In this document: positions 34,271-40,868 of the stretch, piece after piece
Layout of the letters: every line of letters begins with the position of its first letter
How positions within the stretch are numbered: position 1 is the stretch's first letter
Assembly (NCBI GenBank): GCA_903895255.1
Contig: CAITTG010000120.1
Location: 1 to 60,971 of the forward strand
Source: an uncultured Verrucomicrobia subdivision 3 bacterium
GTDB lineage: Bacteria; Verrucomicrobiota; Verrucomicrobiia; Limisphaerales; UBA11358
Length of the DNA stretch: 60,971 nt
Direction: 5' to 3'
Notes under the pieces: model-generated
Database searches by the model: none
What the model saw: the letters and a program-made list of their open reading frames with translations, nothing else
What the model was told of the DNA's origin: nothing
Made by a program: the position numbers and the translations under genes

Positions 34271-34299
34271 TTCTAGAAACTCGTTACCTCGTTTCCTAC
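34271..34299 (-). repeat. RAYT-linked palindromic repeat, copy 3, touching the transposase stop
   Basis: Begins TTCTAGAAACTCGTTACC and ends TTTCCTAC. On the minus strand its first bases TAG overlap the stop codon (34299-34301) of the adjacent transposase gene. Confidence 0.82.
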
Positions 34300-34940
34300 T
34301 ATATGATGGATTTTAACGGCGGACGATTTATATCACCCGCGTCCGGTTGCCGCAACTTGGTGTGGATTTTCCAAAATAATGGCCAGAACGTCGCATCCAT
34401 GGGATTTAATTTGGGGTAGCCGGGGACAACGCAACCGGTATAGGGCCAAACACCTGTTTCAGGGATTAATTCCGCCCGCACCGGATTGGCGGCGATGTAA
34501 TAACATACCCGGGCAAAGGCGTTGCGTCGTCGGTCCTCCGGGCGCAGGACATTGTCCTGTGGCTGGGGCTGGAAACGGGCAGGCTGCAAGGCAGGTTCGA
34601 AATACGTTCGCAAAAATGCCATGCCATTGATTTGATCGGTGTCCCGCCGCAACCCCAGCCATACCAAATGGAGATGATCGGGCATGAGGCAGTAGATGGG
34701 ACATAACAGACCTTCCCGCGCCGCTGCATGGAGGAGCAGTTCACGGAATTGGGCATGCACGTCCGGTCCCAGCCAGTCGCGTTTGCGATCAAAAGTCGTC
34801 AAGGTCCAATGGACCACAGCATCACCCTGATAATGTACCCGGGGCAAACGCGGCAGGGAAAACGCCCGGTTGAGCGGGTCACGCGCTGGCTGGCTGGGAG
34901 GATCACCTTTCATTTCGAGCTGAAAATTTCCTCCAGCCAC
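34299..34940 (-). CDS. REP-associated tyrosine transposase-like protein (RAYT, IS200 superfamily)
   Basis: 213 residues. The Y1 transposase core is visible: YCLMPDHLHLVWLG (HxH metal motif) preceded by strands VHWTLTTFDRK, and a later FARVCYYIAANPVRAELI, the usual tail motif with the catalytic-region tyrosines. Single-copy, not flanked by IS ends but by palindromic repeats (six copies at 33941-35329), exactly the RAYT pattern. Its TAG stop is inside repeat copy 3. RAYTs spread short palindromes in genomes; activity here is not provable. Start ATG 34940; MKGDPP ten codons on is an alternative. Confidence 0.88.
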   Translation of the reverse strand: MAGGNFQLEMKGDPPSQPARDPLNRAFSLPRLPRVHYQGDAVVHWTLTTFDRKRDWLGPDVHAQFRELLLHAAAREGLLCPIYCLMPDHLHLVWLGLRRDTDQINGMAFLRTYFEPALQPARFQPQPQDNVLRPEDRRRNAFARVCYYIAANPVRAELIPETGVWPYTGCVVPGYPKLNPMDATFWPLFWKIHTKLRQPDAGDINRPPLKSII

Positions 34941-34970
34941 CCGCGTGCAGACAAGCTTAATTTTAAATTT

Positions 34971-35056
34971 GTAGGAAACGACGTAAGGAGTTTCTGATTA
35001 AACCCCGCCCGCCTCCAACGGCCCGAATTCTAGAAACTCCTCACGTCGTTTCCTAC
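34971..35056. repeat. Inverted pair of the RAYT-linked repeat (copies 4 and 5)
   Basis: Copy 4 GTAGGAAACGACGTAAGGAG plus TTTCT (34971-34995) faces copy 5, starting TTCTAGAAACTCC (35028-35056), with 32 bases between them. Such closely spaced inverted pairs are the REPIN form mobilised by RAYTs in other bacteria. Confidence 0.8.
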
Positions 35057-35225
35057 GAGATCAGGGTGACTGTTGCCCCGCCGGGGCTTAAAGGAGAGCC
35101 GGTGACGAGCCAATAATCGAGCATTTCCACCGTCCCTTCAGGACGGAGAGATTCTGAGGCACCGATTCCCGGCACTGGGTGCCGGGCTAATTTCCATTGT
35201 CCCTCCGGGACGGGGCGAAGCGAGC

Positions 35226-35399
35226 GTGACCGGTTTCAGTGCGTTGGTGATTCGGGCCAGCGGGACGGGCGCGCTCCGGGGGATTGGGAAAGCCGGTTCT
35301 ATTTAGAAACTCCTTACGTCGTTTCCTACGAGATCAGAGTGACGGTTTCAGTGCGGTGGTGATTCGTGCGCCCGAGACGGGCGCGCTCCGGGGCATTGG
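35226..35399 (+). repeat. Imperfect 60-bp direct repeat
   Basis: The stretch from GTGACCGGTTTCAGTGCG (35226) to GCGCTCCGGGGATTGG (35287) recurs with small changes at 35340-35399 (GACGGTTTCAGTGCGGTGG to GCGCTCCGGGGCATTGG). Repeat copy 6 lies between the two. Confidence 0.75.
35303..35329 (-). repeat. RAYT-linked palindromic repeat, copy 6 (inverted form)
   Basis: TTAGAAACTCCTTACGTCG then TTTCCTAC; same orientation as copies 2, 3 and 5. The AGATCAG sequence after it is shared with copy 5. Confidence 0.8.
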
Positions 35400-35459
35400 T
35401 GAAGGCATGTCGCAAACCCAAGATTGCGTTGATTATGGCCGGGGGCGGGGTGCTGCCCA

Positions 35460-35756
35460 TCACCCTCCCGCAATCGCCCCGATGATCATGAACGGCTCCC
35501 GGCCATTGATCACCTCGTCCGGCAAAAGGGTTTCGGGGGGCTGGAGTGACCAGTCCGCCTGGCACACAAAATAGCGGAGGAAAGCCCGGCGCTTCAACGT
35601 CCCGTGCTCCCGAATCGTCCCCCGCAACACCGGATACCGTGCCTCCACGGCGTCCAGCACCGCGCCCACCGTCACCGGTGGGGCGAGGTCGAGCAGCAGC
35701 TCGCCCTCCACCCGCGCCAGGGTGCGCAAATGAAATGGCAGCAGCACGCGGATCAT
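35460..35756 (-). CDS. MoaD/ThiS family small protein
   Basis: 98 residues. It has the ubiquitin-like opening IRVLLPFHLRTLARVEG, a LDAVEARYP-type helix, and the C-terminal diglycine IIGAIAGG typical of MoaD/ThiS sulfur carriers (the terminal glycine is activated by an E1-like enzyme). No moa or thi pathway genes adjoin it; thiC is 3 kb away on the same strand. It starts 6 bases after the beta-propeller gene stop, so the two are probably co-expressed. Its carrier role is inferred. Confidence 0.82.
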   Translation of the reverse strand: MIRVLLPFHLRTLARVEGELLLDLAPPVTVGAVLDAVEARYPVLRGTIREHGTLKRRAFLRYFVCQADWSLQPPETLLPDEVINGREPFMIIGAIAGG

Positions 35757-35762
35757 CGCAGC

Positions 35763-36929
35763 TCAAGACAAGGTCTGCACTTCCACGGAATATACGGCCG
35801 GCAAGTCCCGCACGATGGCCTGCCAGCTATCGCCGCCATCGGCCGAGCAATAAACCTGGCCGCCGGTGGTGCCGAAATAGATGCCGCAGGGTTCCAGCGA
35901 ATCCACGGCCATGGCATCGCGGAGCACATTGACGTAGCAATCCTTTTGCGGCAGGCCTTTGGTCAGCGGTTCCCATTCCTGGCCGCCGGTCCGGCTGCGA
36001 TACACCCGCAGCTTGCCCTCCGGCGGGTAATGCTCGGAATCGCTCTTGATGGGCACCACGTAAATGGTCTCCGGTTCGTGGGCGTGCACGTCAATCGGGA
36101 AACCGAAATCGCTGGGCAGGTTGCCGCTGACTTCCGTCCACTGGTCCCCGGCGTTGTCGGTGCGCAGCACGTCCCAGTGCTTTTGCATGAACAGCACGTC
36201 CGGCCGCGACGGGTGCAGCGCGATGCGATGCACGCAGTGGCCCACTTCGGCATCCGGATCGGGCAGTTGATAAGGGGATTTTAAACCGCGATTGATCGGC
36301 TTCCAGGTCACGCCGCCGTCCTCGGTGCGGAAGGCGCCGGCGGCGGAGATGGCGACGTACATGCGCTGCGCATTTTTGGGATCCAGCAGGATGGTGTGGA
36401 CGGCCATGCCCCCCGCGCCGGGCTGCCAGAGAGCGCCTTTGCTGCCGCGCAATCCCGGCAGTTCCTGCCAGGTTTTGCCGCCGTCGGTCGTCTTAAAAAT
36501 CGCGGCGTCCTCCACCCCGGCATAGGCGGTGTCGGGATCGGTGAGGGAGGGTTCGAGATGCCAGACGCGTTTGAATTCCCAGGGATGCTGGGTGCCGTCG
36601 TACCACATGTGGGTGCCCACGGAACCCGCATAGGCAAACTTGTTGCTCTCGCCCCGGGGAAAGCCCCCCGGGCCTTGCAACTCCTCCGGGCTGCTCCCCG
36701 GCGTGTTCCAGGTGAGTCCGCCGTCATCCGAGCGCTGGATGATCTGGCCGAACCAGCCGCTGGATTGCGAGGCATAGATGCGGTTGGGGTCCGCCGTGGA
36801 ACCCTTGAGATGATAAATTTCCCAGCCCGCAAAATGCGGTCCGGAAACGGTCCAGTCCTGGCGGCGGCCATCCGCCGTGAAAATGAACGCGCCCTTTTTA
36901 GTGCCGACCAACACGCGAATTGCACTCAT
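35763..36929 (-). CDS. Beta-propeller protein with BNR/sialidase-like repeats (cytoplasmic)
   Basis: 388 residues, no signal peptide. Repeated Asp-box-like motifs such as SDDGGLTWNT, TTDGGKTWQELPG, TEDGGVTWKP, TDNAGDQWTE and SADGGDSWQAI mark blades of a propeller. It is often annotated as exo-alpha-sialidase or WD40/YVTN/BNR repeat protein, but no catalytic Arg triad is apparent, so glycosidase activity is not supported. First gene of a two-gene unit with the MoaD-like protein. Confidence 0.8.
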   Translation of the reverse strand: MSAIRVLVGTKKGAFIFTADGRRQDWTVSGPHFAGWEIYHLKGSTADPNRIYASQSSGWFGQIIQRSDDGGLTWNTPGSSPEELQGPGGFPRGESNKFAYAGSVGTHMWYDGTQHPWEFKRVWHLEPSLTDPDTAYAGVEDAAIFKTTDGGKTWQELPGLRGSKGALWQPGAGGMAVHTILLDPKNAQRMYVAISAAGAFRTEDGGVTWKPINRGLKSPYQLPDPDAEVGHCVHRIALHPSRPDVLFMQKHWDVLRTDNAGDQWTEVSGNLPSDFGFPIDVHAHEPETIYVVPIKSDSEHYPPEGKLRVYRSRTGGQEWEPLTKGLPQKDCYVNVLRDAMAVDSLEPCGIYFGTTGGQVYCSADGGDSWQAIVRDLPAVYSVEVQTLS

Positions 36930-37074
36930 AGTTTTCTTTGTGCGTTTGCCCGAGGGGTTGTGGTTGTGATGACCGGCATTTTATGCCCCAAACCCCCTGC
37001 CGGCGTCAACCCGCAATTTAATCCGCTTTGGCCCAATGACTTATAATCAACACACCCGCGTGAAAAATAATTTA

Positions 37075-37112
37075 AAAAAATGGGACCCTGGACAGCGGTT
37101 GTCCAGGGTCCC
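37075..37112 (-). terminator. Orphan intrinsic terminator or leader hairpin
   Basis: A perfect 13-bp stem (37082-37094 with 37100-37112) and a 5-base loop. Read on the minus strand it is followed by ATTTTTTT. No gene ends upstream of it in that direction within this intergenic region; the next minus-strand gene starts 150 bases further on. It could end a small RNA or attenuate the propeller gene. Confidence 0.75.
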
Positions 37113-37320
37113 CCCCTATACTCGTGCGTGATGACAGTCGTAATGACAACGTGGTCAGGCCCGCCGATTAAAACCGGCGATTGCCCCCGGCCCGGGAACT
37201 CCCGGCCGGGAGCTGCCGGCCGCCAGCAGGAAAAATCTTCAAGATTCGCGAACTATTTTACGGTCTGCTCCGCCAGGACCGGCACCTTCAATCTGGCGCA
37301 AGTCATTGCAAATATTCAAT

Positions 37321-37360
37321 TTAACAAATTAACCAATTAACGCTTTAACCATTTAACCTC
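37321..37360 (+). promoter_or_regulatory. Array of five 8-bp units TTAACnnn
   Basis: TTAACAAA, TTAACCAA, TTAACGCT, TTAACCAT, TTAACCTC in exact 8-base register, ending 31 bases before the NIPSNAP start. It resembles the 8-bp direct repeats bound by PhoB-type regulators in cyanobacteria (known from the literature as PyTTAAPyPyT/A). The link is by pattern only. Confidence 0.5.
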
Positions 37361-37391
37361 CGCCGCCCCCGAACCGTCTGATAATTCAAAT

Positions 37392-38168
37392 ATGTTCCGC
37401 CACCTCACCCTGCTCCTTACCGCCATGACCACCCTGCTCTGCCCACTCGCCCCCGCCCGGGCCGACGAGGCTGGCCGCGCCCAATATTACGAAGTTCGCA
37501 TTTACCACACCAAATCGGCCGAACAACAACAGCGCGTCAATGATTACTGGCAGCATGCGGCCATCCCGGCTTACAACCGCCAGCACATCGCGCCCATCGG
37601 GGTGTTCACGGAAATCAAGGATGCCGAGACCAACAGCATCTACGTTCTCATTCCCTGCGATTCCCTGGCGGTCTTCGGGGCCATTCCCGAGAAGCTGGCG
37701 GCCGATGCGGTCTATCAGCAGGCGGCGGCGGATTTTTTAGGCTCCACCAAAACCAATGCGGCGTACGAGCGCATCGAAAGCTCGCTGCTCGTGGCGTTTG
37801 ACGGGATGAAACATCTGGTGGTGCCACCGCCGGAAAAGCGGCCGAACGTGTTTGAACTGCGCACCTACCTGAGTCCAAGCGAAGCCAAGGGACTTAATAA
37901 AATTAAAATGTTCGAAAGCGGCGAAATCACATTGATGCAGGACATCGGCCTCGCGCCGATCTTTTACGGCAAAAAACTGATCGGCCCCAACCTGCCCTGC
38001 TTGATGTATATGACGTGCGGCGTGAACCTGGAGGAGGATAACGCCCATTGGAAAACCTTTGGCTCGGCCCCGGTCTGGACCCAGCTCAAAAACGATCCGC
38101 AATACAAAGACAACATGATCGGGATGATCAAGGTGATGCTCAAGCGGACGGCGGCCTCGCAGATTTAA
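37392..38168 (+). CDS. Secreted NIPSNAP family protein
   Basis: 258 residues with a signal peptide (hydrophobic stretch then PARADEAG). Two NIPSNAP-like ferredoxin-fold halves: YYEVRIYHTKSAEQQQRVNDYW with HIAPIGVFTEIKD, and NVFELRTYLSPSEAKGLNKI with GLAPIFYGKKLIGPNLPCLMYM. Such secreted proteins are frequent in Planctomycetes and Verrucomicrobiota. Function unknown. An 8-bp repeat array lies 31 bases upstream. Confidence 0.85.
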   Translation: MFRHLTLLLTAMTTLLCPLAPARADEAGRAQYYEVRIYHTKSAEQQQRVNDYWQHAAIPAYNRQHIAPIGVFTEIKDAETNSIYVLIPCDSLAVFGAIPEKLAADAVYQQAAADFLGSTKTNAAYERIESSLLVAFDGMKHLVVPPPEKRPNVFELRTYLSPSEAKGLNKIKMFESGEITLMQDIGLAPIFYGKKLIGPNLPCLMYMTCGVNLEEDNAHWKTFGSAPVWTQLKNDPQYKDNMIGMIKVMLKRTAASQI

Positions 38169-38224
38169 GGGCTCCCAACTGCGCGCTTGAATCGCCGCGC
38201 AAAACCGGGCTATGCTGTTTCTTT

Positions 38225-38557
38225 ATGACCAAACCAGCCTGTCCGATGTGCGAGATGACCGAAGTTCTGGAACACCCCGAGCGTTGGGAGTGTGTGACGT
38301 GCGGTCATGAATGGGAACGCGAAGCGGCCCCGGAGGCGCCGGATGCGCCGCGCGTGGTCAAGGATGCCCATGGCACGGTGCTCGCGGACGGGGATTGCGT
38401 GATTCTGATCAAGGATTTGAAGCTGGGCGGTTCCCAAGTGCTCAAGGGCGGCTCGAAGTCAAAGCCCATCCGCCTGGAGGACGGCGACCATGAGATTTCC
38501 TGCAAGGTGGACGGTATTGCCGTGGGGCTGAAGGCGTGTTTTGTGAAGAAGGCGTGA
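38225..38557 (+). CDS. PhnA-like (YjdM) zinc-ribbon protein
   Basis: 110 residues from ATG 38225. N-terminal zinc ribbon CPMCEMTEVLE... CVTCGHEW. Then the PhnA domain VKDAHGTVLADGDCVILIKDLKLGGS with an ICKVDG-type strand near the end. Despite the name, PhnA is not known to degrade phosphonate by itself. Upstream frame extension is not supported. It converges on thiC with 9 bases between the stops. Confidence 0.88.
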   Translation: MTKPACPMCEMTEVLEHPERWECVTCGHEWEREAAPEAPDAPRVVKDAHGTVLADGDCVILIKDLKLGGSQVLKGGSKSKPIRLEDGDHEISCKVDGIAVGLKACFVKKA

Positions 38558-38566
38558 ATTGCAGTT

Positions 38567-40534
38567 TTACGCCTTCGCGTAAACCTCCGCGCCCTTGGCC
38601 ACAAATTCCTTGGACTTTTCCGCCATGCCTTGTTTCAGGGCTTCCTCGGCGGCGATCCCCTGCTCCGCGGCGTATTTGCGGACGTCCTCGGTGATCTTCA
38701 TGGAGCAGAAATGCGGGCCGCACATGGAGCAGAAATGCGCGGTCTTCGCGCCGTCCTGCGGCAGGGTTTCGTCGTGGTATTCGCGGGCGGTGACGGGATC
38801 AAGGCTGAGGTTGAACTGGTCTTCCCAGCGGAATTCGAAGCGGGCCTTGCTCAGGGCGTTGTCGCGGTATTGCGCGCCGGGATGGCCCTTGGCCAGGTCG
38901 GCGGCGTGGGCGGCGATCTTGTAGGCGATGACACCGTCTTTGACGTCCTTCTTGTCGGGCAGGCCCAGGTGTTCCTTGGGCGTGACGTAACAGAGCATGG
39001 CGCAGCCGTACCAACCGATCATCGCGGCGCCGATGCCGCTGGTGATGTGGTCGTAGCCGGGGGCGATGTCGGTGGTGAGTGGTCCGAGGGTGTAGAAGGG
39101 CGCTTCGTGGCACCATTCGAGTTGCTTGGCCATGTTTTCCTCAATCATGTGCAGGGGCACGTGGCCGGGGCCTTCGTTCATCACTTGGACACCCCGGGCC
39201 CAGGCGCGCTTGGTGAGGTCGCCCTGCACTTCGAGTTCGCCAAATTGCGCCTCGTCGTTGGCGTCGGCAATGGAGCCGGGCCGGAGGCCGTCGCCGATGC
39301 TGAAGCTGACGTCATAGGCGGCCATGATGTCGCAGATATCGTCCCAATGGGTGTAGAGGAAACTTTCGGTGTGATGTGCGAGGCACCATTTGGCCATGAT
39401 GCTGCCGCCGCGGCTGACGATGCCGGTCATGCGGTTGGCGGTGAGCGGGATGAAGCGCAGCAGCACACCGGCATGGACGGTAAAGTAATCCACCCCCTGC
39501 TCGGCCTGTTCAATCAGCGTATCGCGGTAAATTTCCCAGGTCAGGTCCTCGGCCCGGCCGCCGACTTTTTCCAGCGCCTGATAAATCGGCACGGTGCCGA
39601 TGGGCACGGGAGAATTGCGGAGGATCCATTCGCGGGTGGCGTGGATGTTTTTGCCGGTGGACAAATCCATAACAGTGTCGGCACCCCATTTGGTGGCCCA
39701 GCGCATTTTTTCCACTTCCTCCTCGATGCTGGAGGCGACGGCGCTGTTGCCGATGTTGGCGTTGATCTTCACGAGGAAGTTGCGGCCGATGATCATCGGC
39801 TCGAGTTCCGGGTGGTTGATGTTGGCCGGGATAATGGCGCGACCGGCGGCGACTTCGGAGCGGACAAATTCCGCGGTGATTTCCTTGGGGATGCGTTGCG
39901 GGAACCGGCCGAAAATGGACGGCGTGTAGGGGCTTTTCGGCAACTGGCTGGAACCGGCGTGCTGCTTGTCGAGGTCGTTACGGTAATTATCCTTCGCGAG
40001 GTCGGCGATACGGGCGCGGCCCAAGTTCTCGCGGATGGCAATGTATTCCATCTCCGGCGTGATAATGCCCTGCCGGGCATACCAGAGTTGGGTGACGGGA
40101 TGGCCCTGGTTGGCGCGCAAGGGGCGGCGGCGCTGGCCTTTGAGGCCGGGAAATTCCACGAGGCGGTTGCGCTCGGCCTGGCTGGCGAATTCGGCGTGTT
40201 TGCCGGAGAGGTAGCCGTTGTCCTGCGGCTTCACTTCGCGGCCATCGTGCTCGGCGACGTCGCCGCGTTGGAGAATCCAGTCCCGGCGCAAGGGCGGCAG
40301 GCCTTCCTCGGAGGTGCCGGTGAAAGCGGGATCGCCCCAAGGGCCGGAGCAGTCGTAAACCCGGACGGGGTCGTTGGGCTTGACGGCGCCGGTGTAGGAC
40401 TTGGTGGGCGAGACTTCGATTTCGCGCATGGGCACGCGGATGCCAGGGTGGAGCGCGCCGGGCACGTAGATTTTGCGGCTGTTCGGCAATTGCTCGCGAC
40501 TATGCGGTTCGAAGGCTGCTTTGGTGGCGATCAT
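38567..40534 (-). CDS. thiC: Phosphomethylpyrimidine synthase (thiamine biosynthesis)
   Basis: 655 residues. Radical-SAM enzyme converting aminoimidazole ribotide to HMP-phosphate. Seen: the typical N-terminus SRKIYVPGALHPGIRVPMREI, MDLSTGKNIHATREWIL, GVDYFTVHAGVL, NEGPGHVP, DIAPGYDHITSGIG, and the C-terminal cluster motif CSMCGPHFCSMK (CxxC....C) that binds 4Fe-4S. It is controlled by a TPP riboswitch in its leader (40591-40693). Confidence 0.97.
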   Translation of the reverse strand: MIATKAAFEPHSREQLPNSRKIYVPGALHPGIRVPMREIEVSPTKSYTGAVKPNDPVRVYDCSGPWGDPAFTGTSEEGLPPLRRDWILQRGDVAEHDGREVKPQDNGYLSGKHAEFASQAERNRLVEFPGLKGQRRRPLRANQGHPVTQLWYARQGIITPEMEYIAIRENLGRARIADLAKDNYRNDLDKQHAGSSQLPKSPYTPSIFGRFPQRIPKEITAEFVRSEVAAGRAIIPANINHPELEPMIIGRNFLVKINANIGNSAVASSIEEEVEKMRWATKWGADTVMDLSTGKNIHATREWILRNSPVPIGTVPIYQALEKVGGRAEDLTWEIYRDTLIEQAEQGVDYFTVHAGVLLRFIPLTANRMTGIVSRGGSIMAKWCLAHHTESFLYTHWDDICDIMAAYDVSFSIGDGLRPGSIADANDEAQFGELEVQGDLTKRAWARGVQVMNEGPGHVPLHMIEENMAKQLEWCHEAPFYTLGPLTTDIAPGYDHITSGIGAAMIGWYGCAMLCYVTPKEHLGLPDKKDVKDGVIAYKIAAHAADLAKGHPGAQYRDNALSKARFEFRWEDQFNLSLDPVTAREYHDETLPQDGAKTAHFCSMCGPHFCSMKITEDVRKYAAEQGIAAEEALKQGMAEKSKEFVAKGAEVYAKA

Positions 40535-40590
40535 GTGTTTAAAAATTTATCCGGCGGGCGAAGAGGAAAGGCGGCAGACGGGCCGGTGAT

Positions 40591-40693
40591 TTCCCTACGC
40601 CAGCATTACCTGGATCAGGTTTGCGGGTCGGTGGCGCTCCCGCGCTCACCCTCTCAGCCGTTTGCGTGACGGACACGCCGGTTGGCTCCCCGA
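40591..40693 (-). ncRNA. TPP riboswitch (THI element) in the thiC leader
   Basis: On the minus strand the THI-box signatures are in order: GGGGAGCC near the start (complement of 40684-40691), CTGAGAGGGTG (about 40647-40657), ACCCGCAAACCTGAT, and CCAGGTAATGCTGGCGTAGGGAA (split over 40591-40615). It lies 57 bases upstream of thiC and should repress it when thiamine pyrophosphate is plentiful. Confidence 0.95.
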
Positions 40694-40742
40694 TGCGAAA
40701 CAAGCTAAGCCTTTGGGGCACGGGCGTCAAGCCCGGCTATGC

Positions 40743-40785
40743 GGGGGAAATTTCACCCCAGGCAAAGCGAAAGCTTGCCTCCCCC
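40743..40785 (+). promoter_or_regulatory. Candidate structured leader of the magnesium ATPase gene
   Basis: GGGGG (40743-40747) can pair with CCCC at 40756-40759 or with CCCCC at 40781-40785. Between them sits a GNRA-looped hairpin GGCAAAGC GAAA GCTTGCC (40761-40779). Mutually exclusive pairings in front of a Mg2+ transporter gene would suit an RNA switch. No known M-box sequence is recognised. The rest of 40694-40868 shows no feature. Confidence 0.35.
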
Positions 40786-40868
40786 GGGCCAAAAGGGAGA
40801 ATATTAACACAATCGTTGCATGTCATTTACCGGCGGGAACGATAACCTGACAAGCTCAATTTATACTT

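Larger units (their letters stand above)
33935..34298. other. Intergenic stretch with palindromic repeat copies
   Basis: No gene supported. It holds repeat copy 1 near its left end (33941-33965), copy 2 (34161-34189) and copy 3 (34271-34299). Short frames across it have no recognisable product. Confidence 0.6.
34941..35459. other. Repeat-rich non-coding stretch
   Basis: No gene seen. Contains repeat copies 4-6, a roughly 60-bp direct repeat (35226-35287 and 35340-35399), and small palindromes such as GGCACTGGGTGCC (35167 area) and GTCCCTCCGGGAC (35200 area). Confidence 0.6.
36930..37391. other. Divergent intergenic region, 462 bases
   Basis: No gene supported. Contains a strong hairpin with a T-run on the minus strand (37075-37112) and a five-unit 8-bp array TTAACnnn (37321-37360) before the NIPSNAP gene. 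A short GC-rich palindrome-like stretch lies near 37185-37215. Confidence 0.6.

Noticed and set aside
35763..36929. Annotation as an active sialidase
   Set aside because: Asp-box repeats are there, but no signal peptide and no arginine triad or catalytic Tyr/Glu pair could be placed.
38630..40669. 679-codon plus-strand frame opposite thiC
   Set aside because: Antisense of thiC with Gly/Val/Asp-rich composition; it also runs through the TPP riboswitch.
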